Shown here one piece after another: positions 51,778-60,765 of a stretch of 64,000 nucleotides of DNA. Source of the DNA: Cyanobacteria bacterium UBA6446 (GTDB taxonomy: Bacteria; Cyanobacteriota; Vampirovibrionia; Gastranaerophilales; Gastranaerophilaceae); the NCBI GenBank assembly GCA_002438405.1, contig DJOE01000006.1, forward strand, positions 1 through 64,000. The letters are read 5' to 3'. Every line of letters starts with the position of its first letter. The first letter of the stretch is position 1. Below the pieces are notes generated by a model. It was given only the letters and a program-made list of their open reading frames with translations. It searched no databases and was not told the origin of the DNA. Position numbers and translations under genes: made by a program.

Positions 51778-53034
51778 CTAGTTGCAAGGTAAATCTTTGT
51801 GGTGAAAATGCTTAACACCTTTAACATAATCATCAACAATATTACCGTTGCCTATGAGTTTATATTTGTAGATTGTTAAACCCTCTAATCCAACAGGTCC
51901 TCTTGCGTGAGTTTTGTTTGTTGAAATGCCAACTTCAGCACCAAATCCATATCTAAAACCGTCTGCAAATCTGGTTGATGCATTCATATAAACACCTGCT
52001 GAATCAACATTATTCATAAATTTTTCAGCATTTTCAGTATTTTTTGTAATAATACTATCTGTATGCCCTGAACCATAAGTATTTATATGTTCAATTGCTT
52101 CATCAACTGACCCAACAAATTTGTAAGACAAAATTTTATCTCCATACTCTGTTGACCAATCATCAGGATTTGAAACCAATTTAACCTCTGACAATTGTAA
52201 TGATGCCAAAAGATCATTTGCCTTAGGAAAATTCTTATGAATTAAAAGAGTTTCAACAGAATTACAAGCACTTGGGTATTGAGTTTTTGCATCAATTACA
52301 ACACGTGAAGCCATTTCAATATCAGCTGATTCGTCAACAAATATATGGCAAATTCCACTTGCATGACCTAATACAGGAATTTTTGTATTACTTTTTATAA
52401 ATTTAACCAAATTATTCCCACCACGAGGAATAATTAAATTTATATAATTGTCACACTTCAACATTTCTGCAACATCATCTCTTGAAAATACTTGTTGCAC
52501 AACATTTTTAGGAAAACCATCAACTTGTGTTAAAGCCAAATTGATTATATCCATAATTTTAGAATTTGTATGCTTAGATTCTTTTCCGCCTTTCAAAATC
52601 ACTGCATTAGAAGATTTAATAGCCAAAGATGAAATTTGAGAAATTACATCTGGTCGAGCTTCAAAAATTATTCCTAAAACTCCAATCGGACAAGAAATTT
52701 TGTATAAAGTCAAATCTTGGTCAAGTTCTCTAACCAACAATTTTTTACCAATAGGCTCTTCCAAATTCGCAATATCACGGACTCCTTGAATCATATCACG
52801 CATCTTATTTTCATCAAGTTTTAATCTGTTAAAAGTTGATTTTGTAATTTCGCCACTTTTTACAAGACTTTCAGCTTCAATCAAATCTTGTTTGTTTGCC
52901 TCAAAAATTTCATTTTTATATTTTTCAAAAAAATCAGCAATATTATTCAATGCAGAATTTTTAATATCCGTACTTAATTCAGCAATTTTCAAAGATGCTT
53001 GTTTAGCATTCTTAGCAATTTCAATAAAATCCAA
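51778..53034 (-). CDS. proA: Gamma-glutamyl phosphate reductase
   Basis: Reduces gamma-glutamyl phosphate to glutamate semialdehyde in proline synthesis, with NADPH. 418 residues. The aldehyde-dehydrogenase-like fold shows CPIGVLGIIFEARPDV and LKGGKESKHTN. The catalytic Cys is in YPSACNSVETLLIH, and ASTRFADGFRYGFGAEVGIS plus GLTIYKYKL follow. TTG start with TAGGAGATAAAAACA ahead. It follows proB by 16 nt. Confidence 0.96.
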   Translation of the reverse strand: MDFIEIAKNAKQASLKIAELSTDIKNSALNNIADFFEKYKNEIFEANKQDLIEAESLVKSGEITKSTFNRLKLDENKMRDMIQGVRDIANLEEPIGKKLLVRELDQDLTLYKISCPIGVLGIIFEARPDVISQISSLAIKSSNAVILKGGKESKHTNSKIMDIINLALTQVDGFPKNVVQQVFSRDDVAEMLKCDNYINLIIPRGGNNLVKFIKSNTKIPVLGHASGICHIFVDESADIEMASRVVIDAKTQYPSACNSVETLLIHKNFPKANDLLASLQLSEVKLVSNPDDWSTEYGDKILSYKFVGSVDEAIEHINTYGSGHTDSIITKNTENAEKFMNNVDSAGVYMNASTRFADGFRYGFGAEVGISTNKTHARGPVGLEGLTIYKYKLIGNGNIVDDYVKGVKHFHHKDLPCN

Positions 53035-53050
53035 TGTTTTTATCTCCTAA

Positions 53051-54199
53051 TTATAAAATTGTTATATTATCACGTGTAATAATTGCATCATAGTTCTTGA
53101 AACCTAAAATATCCGCAATATTATCAGAATGTGAACCAATTACCTTTTTGCAAGATTCTGAATCATAATTCACAATTCCACGAGCGAATTCATTTTTATC
53201 TTCATCAAGAATAGAAATTACATCACCTTTTTGGAAATGATTTTTAACACCAATCACACCAATCGGTAATAAACTCTTCTCTTTTGAAATAAGAGCATGT
53301 TTTGCACCATTATTAACAATAATTTTTCCTACAATATTTGTAGCATAACCAATCCAACGTTTTTTGTCAGACAAATTTTCGTCAGATGGCAAGAACATTG
53401 TACCTAAATCTTCACCCTCAAAAATTCTTTTAATAATATAAGGTTGTTTACCATTTGCGATTAGAACTTTACCGCCAAATCTTGTAACAAGTCTAGCAGC
53501 TTTTAGTTTCGTTTCCATTCCGCCTCTACCGCCATCTGAAACTCCAGAAGCTAAAGCCAAAATACTATCATTAACTTCTTGAACTGATTTAATCAATTTA
53601 GCATTCGGATTTGATTTAGGATTATCATCATACAACCCATCAATGTCAGATAAAATAATTAACAAATCCGCATCTAATTCACTTGCAACAAGGGCAGACA
53701 ATTTATCATTATCTGAAAAACAAACCTGCATATCATCTTTAACATATCGCAAAGCAACATCTAAAGTTGAAACGGTATCGTTTTGGTTAATTACAGGAAT
53801 AACACCAAGTTCTAACAATTTGTTGAAAGTAGTTCTTAAACTCAAATATCTTTGACGTACAGAAAAATCATCTTCAGTTAAAAGAATTTGAGCCGCAGTC
53901 AGTCCATAAGTATCAAAACCATTTTCATAAATTGACATCAACTTGCCTTGACCAATCGCAGCACATGCTTGTTTCAATGCTGTACCACTAGTATCTTCAA
54001 GACCTAATCTTTTTTTACCTAGCCCAACAGCTCCAGAAGTTACGATAATAACTTCTTTGCCTGATTTAACCAATCGTGCAATATCTTCAATAAAAGTATA
54101 AACCCTTGGCAATGATACATAACCATCATCATTTCTTAAAACATTTGTTCCAAGCTTAATTACGATACGTTTTGCCTTAATAAATTCCAATCTTTCCAT
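53051..54199 (-). CDS. proB: Glutamate 5-kinase
   Basis: Phosphorylates glutamate, the committed step of proline synthesis. 382 residues. The kinase domain starts RIVIKLGTNVLRNDDGYVSL, with IIVTSGAVGLGKKRLGL, VINQNDTVST and GGRGGMETKLKAA. A C-terminal PUA domain begins near GKIIVNNGAKHAL. This domain usually tunes proline feedback. It forms proB-proA on the minus strand. Confidence 0.96.
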   Translation of the reverse strand: MERLEFIKAKRIVIKLGTNVLRNDDGYVSLPRVYTFIEDIARLVKSGKEVIIVTSGAVGLGKKRLGLEDTSGTALKQACAAIGQGKLMSIYENGFDTYGLTAAQILLTEDDFSVRQRYLSLRTTFNKLLELGVIPVINQNDTVSTLDVALRYVKDDMQVCFSDNDKLSALVASELDADLLIILSDIDGLYDDNPKSNPNAKLIKSVQEVNDSILALASGVSDGGRGGMETKLKAARLVTRFGGKVLIANGKQPYIIKRIFEGEDLGTMFLPSDENLSDKKRWIGYATNIVGKIIVNNGAKHALISKEKSLLPIGVIGVKNHFQKGDVISILDEDKNEFARGIVNYDSESCKKVIGSHSDNIADILGFKNYDAIITRDNITIL

Positions 54200-54246
54200 A
54201 ACCGAATTTTACCACGGAGAATAAATTAATAAAAGTGTTTTTAGAA

Positions 54247-54280
54247 TAAAAAAAAGGCGGTTCAAATTATAAACCGCCTA
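54247..54280 (-). terminator. Terminator of the yggS-sepF operon
   Basis: A perfect 8-bp stem AGGCGGTT/AACCGCCT (54255-54262 and 54272-54279) with a 9-nt loop, followed on the minus strand by eight T residues. It lies just downstream of sepF. Confidence 0.85.
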
Positions 54281-54323
54281 TCTTATCTAAACTATCTCTC
54301 TTCTCATACCATAAATGTTTCTA

Positions 54324-54845
54324 TTATAGAGAAGCTCTCCATAATGAATCATTAAACTTGTTTTGTTGAGTTGTAGTATCTGCAGATAATGTAACATTGC
54401 TTGGTGCAAATACAAATACTAAATCACCAACTTTTTTAGGATTTCCGTTAAGTGCTTGAGATGCACCGCAAACAAAATCAATTGTTCTTTGAGATTGTTC
54501 TTTGTCTAACAAGTGTAAGTTAAGCATAACAATCTTTCTATCTTTAAGGTGTTGAACAATAGTAGCAGCATCATCAAAAGAACGAGGTTCTACAACGATA
54601 ACTTCATTTCCGCCTCTATTAAAATTAGGGTGGTTAAGAACTTTTGCTTCTTGGTGTTTTTCAACCATTGGAACAGGAGTTGTATAAGATGGAGCAACTT
54701 CTCTTAAAGCGTTTCCTTCTTCAACATAATCATAACCGTCATCATCATAACCATCTTCTTCATTCATATCAACAAATGGATTTTCCCCACGGAACCCGTC
54801 CATTACGAAATCTACAACTTTTCTGAAATTATCTGCTAATGCCAC
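54324..54845 (-). CDS. sepF: Cell-division protein SepF
   Basis: Membrane-associated anchor of FtsZ. 173 residues. It has an N-terminal amphipathic stretch, an acidic low-complexity linker (NEEDGYDDDGYDYVEEG) and the conserved SepF core: VIVVEPRSFDDAATIVQHLK, then VMLNLHLLDKEQSQRTIDFV and ALNGNPKKVGDLVFVFAPSN. The start is GTG behind GGAGGAGAAAC. It follows yggS as in Cyanobacteria and Firmicutes. Confidence 0.94.
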   Translation of the reverse strand: MALADNFRKVVDFVMDGFRGENPFVDMNEEDGYDDDGYDYVEEGNALREVAPSYTTPVPMVEKHQEAKVLNHPNFNRGGNEVIVVEPRSFDDAATIVQHLKDRKIVMLNLHLLDKEQSQRTIDFVCGASQALNGNPKKVGDLVFVFAPSNVTLSADTTTQQNKFNDSLWRASL

Positions 54846-54863
54846 CGTTTCTCCTCCGTTTAT

Positions 54864-55529
54864 TTATTTAAATAATTTTCTACCTATTCTTAGCATTGTT
54901 GAACCTTTTTGAGCTGCAATTTTATAATCTTGGCTCATACCCATTGAAATCTCTTTTAATTCACAGTTAAATTCTTTCTCCAAACTATCCCTAATTTGAA
55001 CAATTTCAGAAAATAACTTCCCAATTTCATCTTCCGCAATCCCCAGTGGCGCCATATTCATAACACCTACAATTTCTATGCCTTCCAAATTCTGAATTTG
55101 CCCAAAAACTTCAAATATTTCTTCTTTAGAAAAACCAAACTTTTGTTCTTCATTTGCATTATTGATTTGAATAAGAATTTTTTGAACTTTTCCAATCTCT
55201 AATGCGTGTTGAGAAATACTTTGCGCAAGTTTTACAGAATCTACCGAGTGGATATAATCAAATACCTTTATGGCTTGTTTCACTTTATTTGACTGTAAAT
55301 GTCCAATCAAGTGAAATGTTGAATTTTCTCTCACTTTAGACGGCAAGTTTGCAATTTTTGCAGAAGCCTCAATTACTCTTGATTCTCCGAAGTCACGCAA
55401 TCCCGCATCAAATGCTGCAATGATTGCCTCTTCGTCAAAATACTTTGTAACTGCAATTATTCTAGGTTTACAAGGTGCAATTTCTTCTTGTATTTGCAAA
55501 AGATTTTTTTTAACTGTTTCAAACATCAT
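54864..55529 (-). CDS. yggS: YggS-family pyridoxal-phosphate homeostasis protein
   Basis: 221 residues, PLP-binding alanine-racemase-like TIM barrel without racemase activity. Signature segments are PRIIAVTKYFDEEAIIAAFD (PLP-lysine in AVTKY), DFGESRVIEA, FHLIGHLQSNKVKQAI and ISMGMSQDYKIAAQKGSTML with RIGRKLF. It maintains PLP and amino-acid balance. It is followed 18 nt later by sepF. Confidence 0.93.
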   Translation of the reverse strand: MMFETVKKNLLQIQEEIAPCKPRIIAVTKYFDEEAIIAAFDAGLRDFGESRVIEASAKIANLPSKVRENSTFHLIGHLQSNKVKQAIKVFDYIHSVDSVKLAQSISQHALEIGKVQKILIQINNANEEQKFGFSKEEIFEVFGQIQNLEGIEIVGVMNMAPLGIAEDEIGKLFSEIVQIRDSLEKEFNCELKEISMGMSQDYKIAAQKGSTMLRIGRKLFK

Positions 55530-55837
55530 TCACCTCTACAAGAAAAACAGCCCATAGCATGAGCTTAATTTAATTGTACTCTATATTTAGGGCATGTCCA
55601 AAATATTTATTTCTGTAAATAAAACAAAATAACATAAATGGCTGAAAACATGTCACAGTCATGATTTCAGCCAATTTCTTAAACTTAGTAGCTGCTTAAT
55701 ATTTCTTAATATTAAATTACTACAATCACTCAAAAGGCTTGCCATTTGTGAAGAGCATGCCTTTTGGTAAATTCGTCATCAACTTATTGATTTAGAAAAA
55801 AGATTTACAAATATCCTCCATTTGTATGAGACATATA
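55530..55837. other. Gene-free interval with two hairpins
   Basis: No supported ORF. Two inverted repeats are visible: GGCTGAAA/TTTCAGCC around a 17-nt loop near 55639-55671, and CAAAAGGC/GCCTTTTG around a ~20-nt loop near 55732-55768. They could be a small structured RNA, an orphan terminator or binding sites. No T tract follows either one immediately. Confidence 0.35.
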
Positions 55838-56149
55838 TTAAATTCTTGATAAAACCCTATGATATTGCTCTTGTCTTGAATAACCCAACATTATTCCAAG
55901 AATAAAATCCTCGTATGGTGATAATCTAGAAAGTTCTTTATTTGAAAATCTTCGAATAATTTCTATACAAAACGGATTACCAAAGAACAAATTTGATTTA
56001 TTTTTAGACAAATTTATGCATAAATATTGAATTTTCATCTCTTCTAAAATAACAATCAAATCTCCAGTTAAATCAGACTCGCAAGTATATAATGCCAAAT
56101 CTCTTATTCCTTTTTTATATTCATAAATAAGATTTTTAAATAATTCCAT
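55838..56149 (-). CDS. DUF2023-like small protein
   Basis: 103 residues. The pattern YEYKKGIRDLALYTCE, then LIVILEEMKIQYLCINLSKN, then LFFGNPFCIEIIRRF and LSPYEDFILGIMLGYSRQEQ resembles DUF2023, a small conserved family of unknown function. It is monocistronic, divergent from rplI. Confidence 0.6.
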   Translation of the reverse strand: MELFKNLIYEYKKGIRDLALYTCESDLTGDLIVILEEMKIQYLCINLSKNKSNLFFGNPFCIEIIRRFSNKELSRLSPYEDFILGIMLGYSRQEQYHRVLSRI

Positions 56150-56243
56150 AACTCCCCACTCTTATTTAAGAAGACGAAAACAGAATAAAAAAGTTGCAAA
56201 ATAAAATTTTGAAATAAAACACTTAACAAAATTACAAAAAGTA

Positions 56244-56272
56244 TCGACAATTTGTTATTTTTGTTGTATGGT
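56244..56272 (+). promoter_or_regulatory. Putative rplI promoter
   Basis: -35 TCGACA (56244-56249) and -10 TATGGT (56267-56272) separated by 17 nt, about 44 nt ahead of rplI. The spacing is ideal; both hexamers differ from consensus by one or two bases. Confidence 0.45.
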
Positions 56273-56315
56273 TGGGCTACATGCAGAAATATAGATACAA
56301 AAGGAGAATTTTACA

Positions 56316-56813
56316 ATGCAAGTTATATTAAAAAAAGAAATTCAAAATTTAGGTGAAGTCGGCGATATCATTAACGTTAAAGATGGTTATGCTAGAAACT
56401 TCTTACTTCCTCAAGGTGCTGCTGAAATCGCTACAGCTGGTGCTTTAGAAAACAGAGAAAAAAATATCGCTAGAATTAAAGCTAAACAAGAAAAATTACA
56501 CCAAGAAGCTTTAGAAAAAGCTGCTGCTATTGAAAAATTCGGCAAATTAGAATTATCTGCTAAAGCTGGTGAATCTGGTAAATTATTCGGTACAATCACT
56601 ACTAAAAAATTAACTGAAGAATTAGCTGCTCAAGCTGGTATTGAAGTTGATAGAAAAGCAGTTTCTTTGAATGCTCCAATCAACAAAATCGGTAACTACA
56701 TTATGTTAATCAAATTAACTTCTAAAGTTAAATGCGAATTGAACATCTCTGTTTCAGCTTCTGAAGTTGTTAAAGAATCAATCGAAGAACAAAATGAAGA
56801 AGTTGCTGAATAA
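56316..56813 (+). CDS. rplI: 50S ribosomal protein L9
   Basis: 165 residues. The classic N-terminal RNA-binding motif is MQVILKKEIQNLGEVGDIIN, then VKDGYARNFLLPQGAAEIAT. A long central helix (RIKAKQEKLHQEALEKAAAI) and C-terminal domain follow. The acidic C-terminal tail is ~15 residues longer than in E. coli L9. AAAGGAG precedes the ATG. Codon use is strongly biased (GCT, GAA, AAA), as expected for high expression. Confidence 0.97.
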   Translation: MQVILKKEIQNLGEVGDIINVKDGYARNFLLPQGAAEIATAGALENREKNIARIKAKQEKLHQEALEKAAAIEKFGKLELSAKAGESGKLFGTITTKKLTEELAAQAGIEVDRKAVSLNAPINKIGNYIMLIKLTSKVKCELNISVSASEVVKESIEEQNEEVAE

Positions 56814-56835
56814 TTTCAGTTAAAATATCAAATTT

Positions 56836-56876
56836 AAAACGAAGACAGAATTAAATGATTTTGTCTTCGTTTTGTT
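56836..56876 (+). terminator. Terminator of rplI
   Basis: A stem AAAACGAAGACA/TGTCTTCGTTTT (56836-56847 and 56862-56873) with a 14-nt loop, followed by GTTTT. It lies 22 nt after the rplI stop. Confidence 0.8.
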
Positions 56877-56967
56877 TTACTTAAATAAATTATTTGACTA
56901 AAAAAAGTATTGATGAGAAACTTATTATAGATAAATCATTGATAACAATTAAAAGTGAGGTTTTATT

Positions 56968-57720
56968 TTGACTGTTAAGTTGGCAATCACAGGAAAAGGT
57001 GGAAACGGAAAAACAACTATTGTAAAAGCATTTATGCATATTTTTCAGGAAATGTTTCCCGAAAAATCTATTTTGCTATTTGATAATGACTTAACAAGTG
57101 AATTAGCTCACAGTTTTGGACTTGATATAAGAAACACGATTTACGGTATCAGAAGTGGCAAACACGAATACAAAACCGGAATTCCAAAAGACATGACAAA
57201 ACAAGAATTCATTGAATGGGCAATGGAGGATATTCTTGTTCCAATCAATGATAATGTTGATATTATTGAATCTTGGTTTGTTGGTTCAAAAGATTGCAGA
57301 TGTCCAATTACAAAACAAATCAATGATGCTGTAACAAAATTGATTAACAGATATGATATTGTAATTTTTGATTGCGAGTTTGATTTGAAATACCTAAATC
57401 AACTTGTAGATATTGATATTGATTGCACAATCATTGTTGCAAAACCGTCAGAAGAATCTGCACATCTTGCAAAACGTATTGAAGAATTTAGTGCAAAATA
57501 TGCTGCAGGAAACCAACTTGGTGTTGTAATAAACAAAGTTGATAATGACAATCTTTCTTCTGTTTATGATTTATTAAAAAAATACGACCTTGATGTTTTA
57601 GGCACAATTCCTTTTGATAAGGAATTAAAAAATAACCCAATGACAAGAGAATCTAAAGCAGTTCAAGAGGCGATAAAACAATTCTATTTTAGATTGAATT
57701 TACCCCAAGCAAAACAATAG
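56968..57720 (+). CDS. CooC/ParA-like P-loop ATPase with CxC motif
   Basis: 250 residues. Deviant Walker A KGGNGKTT near the N-terminus, DND (switch I region), and FDCEFDL in the Walker B position mark a MinD/ParA/CooC-type dimeric ATPase. C110-R-C112 sits where CooC proteins carry the CxC metal-binding pair at the dimer interface. CooC inserts nickel into CO dehydrogenase, but no CODH or hydrogenase gene is in the window. The start is TTG behind GTGAGG. It lies 10 nt upstream of folD and may be in one operon with it. Confidence 0.7.
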   Translation: MTVKLAITGKGGNGKTTIVKAFMHIFQEMFPEKSILLFDNDLTSELAHSFGLDIRNTIYGIRSGKHEYKTGIPKDMTKQEFIEWAMEDILVPINDNVDIIESWFVGSKDCRCPITKQINDAVTKLINRYDIVIFDCEFDLKYLNQLVDIDIDCTIIVAKPSEESAHLAKRIEEFSAKYAAGNQLGVVINKVDNDNLSSVYDLLKKYDLDVLGTIPFDKELKNNPMTRESKAVQEAIKQFYFRLNLPQAKQ

Positions 57721-57730
57721 CGGAGTACAA

Positions 57731-58567
57731 ATGGCAATAATTTTAGATGGCAAAAAACTAAGAGATAAATTACTAGATAACTTAAAAACAAAAGTAGAAA
57801 AATTCCAGACAAAACCCACTCTTGTTGTAATTTTAGTTGGAGATAATCCTGCAAGCAAAATTTATGTAAACAACAAGAAAAAAATGGCGGATAAAATTGG
57901 TATAAATTCAGAAGTTATAAATTATCCAAGTAATATTACAGAAAAGGAACTTTTAACTAAAATTGAAGAACTTAATAATGACAACAATGTTACCGCAATA
58001 TTAGTTCAATTACCTTTACCAGAACACATTTCTAAAGAAAATGTAATGAACACAATTTTACCGCAAAAAGATGTTGATGGTTTTACTCCATACAATTTTG
58101 GCAAATTATTTTCTGGAGAAATTCCAACAGTTTATCCTTGTACTCCAAAGGGAATTATTTTATTACTTGATGAATACAATATTGACTTAGACGGGAAACA
58201 TGCAGTTATTGTTGGGCGTTCAAATATTGTCGGCAGACCACTTTCGCAAATGTTACTTAACAAAAATGCAACAGTAACAATTTGTCATAGCCATACAAAA
58301 AATCTTGCTCAAATAACAAAAACTGCAGATATTTTAATTTCTGCAGCGGGAAAAAATATTATAGAAGGGGAAATGTTAAAATCTGGTTGTGTGGTTGTAG
58401 ATGTAGGTATTTTCAAAGATGAGAACGGGAAAACCCGAGGAGACGTAGATTTTGAAAATGCCTCTAAAGTTGCATCATACATATCACCTGTCCCTGGTGG
58501 TGTTGGACCAATGACAATTGCATCATTGATGCTCAACACAGTGGAACTTTTTGAAAAACAACAGTAG
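57731..58567 (+). CDS. folD: Bifunctional methylene-THF dehydrogenase/methenyl-THF cyclohydrolase
   Basis: Interconverts 5,10-methylene-, methenyl- and 10-formyl-THF with NADP. 278 residues. The catalytic-tyrosine region is NPASKIYVNNKKKMADKIGI. QLPLPEHIS, PQKDVDGFTPYNFG, PCTPKGIILLLDEYNIDLDG, the Rossmann motif VIVGRSNIVGRPLSQMLL and the C-terminal SPVPGGVGPMTIASLMLNTV are all present. Confidence 0.97.
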   Translation: MAIILDGKKLRDKLLDNLKTKVEKFQTKPTLVVILVGDNPASKIYVNNKKKMADKIGINSEVINYPSNITEKELLTKIEELNNDNNVTAILVQLPLPEHISKENVMNTILPQKDVDGFTPYNFGKLFSGEIPTVYPCTPKGIILLLDEYNIDLDGKHAVIVGRSNIVGRPLSQMLLNKNATVTICHSHTKNLAQITKTADILISAAGKNIIEGEMLKSGCVVVDVGIFKDENGKTRGDVDFENASKVASYISPVPGGVGPMTIASLMLNTVELFEKQQ

Positions 58568-58580
58568 TTATTTGACCTTA

Positions 58581-58910
58581 TTATGAATTTACAAGGTTCA
58601 ATGTACAACTTGATTTGATGTTGTTGTTTACCATTGTCTTTAAGCTTGAAATTTCGTTTTCAATTGCTGTTAACTGAGAATCTAATGAATCTTTTTCAGT
58701 ACCCAATTGATCGTCTAACTGACTGTAATAAATATAATCAGCATCTTCTGTGTAATCACTTCCTGTATCACCAGAATACTTTCTTTGAACTTCACTCATT
58801 TGAGCCTCAGCATATTGTATTTGGTTTTGAATTGAAGTGTATTGAAATTGTAAAAAGTTTTTTTGTAGAGTTAACAAACTCTTTTGACTTGCTAATGCTA
58901 AAAATGCCAT
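58581..58910 (-). CDS. Small coiled-coil protein, probably lineage-specific
   Basis: 109 residues. It begins FLALASQKSLLTLQKNFLQF, continues as heptad-like helix, has an acidic Tyr-rich loop (SGDTGSDYTEDADYIYYSQL), and ends with a second helix (LTAIENEISSLKTMVNNNIK). No family could be named. Small proteins with this opening seem common in this kind of genome. It is convergent with folD, 13 nt away. Confidence 0.6.
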   Translation of the reverse strand: MAFLALASQKSLLTLQKNFLQFQYTSIQNQIQYAEAQMSEVQRKYSGDTGSDYTEDADYIYYSQLDDQLGTEKDSLDSQLTAIENEISSLKTMVNNNIKSSCTLNLVNS

Positions 58911-59018
58911 ATCTCGTCTCCTTATTTATTTTTAAGCTCTCGTACTTATATAAAGTATTTTGAAAAAGCTCAATTTCACAAAAGGATTAATTCGTAACAT
59001 TTATTAACATTAAAGAAA

Positions 59019-59597
59019 TTATCTGCCAATTGGAGCAGGGCAAGGACGAGGATTGCCAAACGGACGCATTTGAGGATTTGATTTGTAATAGTCTTTTTGC
59101 TTTAAATCTCTATTATAATCTCGCCTTTCAAGTTTTTTAATCATTGAATACTTAGCTTTTTGTTGACCATTTAAGCACTTTCTGAATGCTTTATTTTCTT
59201 TATTCAGAGTATTTTTAATATCTTTTTTAATAGAAGAAACTACTTTTTTCTGAGAATTAATTTCTTTATCAGTAGCACCTGCATTTTCAATTGCTTGAAG
59301 TTTAAAACTTTCTTTCATCAAACAATCAAACTTTTGCTCATAAATAGGATTATTTTCCTTTATCAAGTCTTCTCTTTTTTGAATTTGAGCATCAGACAAA
59401 TTCAATGCATTATAAACTGTTGCTCTATCTTGTTGAATATGTTTAATATATTTCTTATATTTTGCGGCTTCTTTAGGATAATTTACAGATTTGTTACTCT
59501 CAACTGTTGTATTTGATTTTTGACATGAACATTGAGCCCAAACACTTGACATAGTTAAAGTTAAACAAACAAAAACAAGTAACAAATTTCTCTTCAT
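59019..59597 (-). CDS. Exported Spy/CpxP-like (LTxxQ-type) periplasmic protein
   Basis: 192 residues with signal peptide (KRNLLLVFVCLTLTMSSVWA), then a CSC triplet at the mature N-terminus. The helical body has LNLSDAQIQKREDLIKENNP, resembling the LTxxQ region of Spy/CpxP, and a second KCLNGQQKAKYSMIKKLERR segment that fits the repeat. A basic Tyr/Asp tail and a Pro-rich end follow. It is probably a periplasmic chaperone or stress protein; metal binding by the cysteines is possible. Confidence 0.6.
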   Translation of the reverse strand: MKRNLLLVFVCLTLTMSSVWAQCSCQKSNTTVESNKSVNYPKEAAKYKKYIKHIQQDRATVYNALNLSDAQIQKREDLIKENNPIYEQKFDCLMKESFKLQAIENAGATDKEINSQKKVVSSIKKDIKNTLNKENKAFRKCLNGQQKAKYSMIKKLERRDYNRDLKQKDYYKSNPQMRPFGNPRPCPAPIGR

Positions 59598-59675
59598 AAT
59601 ATCTCCTTACTTAATTTATTTTCTCATCAATAAGCAAAAATTTCAAATAGTAAATATTTGTAGTAAAATCGGCTT

Positions 59676-60038
59676 ATGGAAGAAATAAATTTAAGAAATT
59701 ATGCATATTTAGGAGATGCGGTATGGGAATTGTTTATTCGAGAAAAAACAATCCACATTACTAATAATTCTAAAAAACTTCACCAAATTACAACCAATAT
59801 GGTAAAAACCCATACTCAGAACGAATTTTTACATTTTTTAGAACCTACATTAACAGAAGAAGAACTTGAAATAGTTCGTAGAGCAAGAAATCTTCCAATA
59901 CCTGTTGGCAGACGAAATATTCAAGCAGAATATCGTCAAGCTACGGCATTTGAAACCCTAATCGGCTGGTGGTTTACCCACAATAAAACTCGACTACAAG
60001 AAATTTATGCACTTCTTGCCCCTAAATTAGAATTTTAA
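59676..60038 (+). CDS. mrnC: Mini-ribonuclease III
   Basis: 120 residues, a single RNase III catalytic domain without a dsRNA-binding domain. NYAYLGDAVWELFIRE is the signature helix with the catalytic Asp. RARNLPIPVGRRNIQAEYRQ is followed by ATAFETLIGWWFT with the second acidic cluster. It matures 23S rRNA ends in Firmicutes and Cyanobacteria. Confidence 0.92.
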   Translation: MEEINLRNYAYLGDAVWELFIREKTIHITNNSKKLHQITTNMVKTHTQNEFLHFLEPTLTEEELEIVRRARNLPIPVGRRNIQAEYRQATAFETLIGWWFTHNKTRLQEIYALLAPKLEF

Positions 60039-60089
60039 AATCAATAAAACAAATGATGATTTTTTTATGTAAATCATTATAATCGTTGT

Positions 60090-60722
60090 ATGAATAGGTG
60101 TAAAATTTTTTGTATAACAGTTCTTTTATCTATCATTTGCATAGTTCCGAGTTTTGCAAAAGAAAATGACTCTAATCAAGGCTATGTTGGAACTTTGCCC
60201 GATTTAGGAAGAAATTATCAACCCGTAAAAGAAAATAAAAAAGCTCCGATAGAAGCTCGACCTGCAAAAGATTTTAACTCTGAAAATGAAATAAAACCCG
60301 TACCAAGAGATAATCCGGCATTTGTAAATATTATTCTAAAATCAGATAAAACTTCACAATACGTCAATGATATCAACGAATTTATCCCAATGCTTGAAGA
60401 TATCTTCGACTTGATTGAAAATAATGGCAATGTTCAAATATTCAATGCAAAAGTTTATTATTTCAACAAAAATGCAGATTACCTGAGAGATAAATACCTT
60501 AATAAACCGGAAAGTCAATTCGTTTCATACAAAAGGCTAATGGAATTAAGCACCCATGCCAGATCAATTGCACTATTACGAAGCGAAGCTGAAAAATATA
60601 ATCCCTATCTTGCATACGGAAGTGCCGGTTATATTTACAACCCCAATAATATCCAAGAACAACTCGGATACTTAAAAACAGAAATTGAACAAACAATCCT
60701 TATTCTAAAAGAATCAAACTAG
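60090..60722 (+). CDS. Unknown secreted protein
   Basis: 210 residues, signal peptide (CKIFCITVLLSIICIVPSFA). A Lys/Pro-rich linker (NYQPVKENKKAPIEARPAKD) is followed by a helical domain of ~140 residues (INEFIPMLEDIFDLIENNGN, then SYKRLMELSTHARSIALLRS). No family was recognised. It lies between mrnC and the LptF/G-like gene; an envelope role is likely. Confidence 0.6.
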   Translation: MNRCKIFCITVLLSIICIVPSFAKENDSNQGYVGTLPDLGRNYQPVKENKKAPIEARPAKDFNSENEIKPVPRDNPAFVNIILKSDKTSQYVNDINEFIPMLEDIFDLIENNGNVQIFNAKVYYFNKNADYLRDKYLNKPESQFVSYKRLMELSTHARSIALLRSEAEKYNPYLAYGSAGYIYNPNNIQEQLGYLKTEIEQTILILKESN

Positions 60723-60765
60723 CAAAATATTTGCTTAAACTTTTTGTTTAGATTAAAATCAATTT

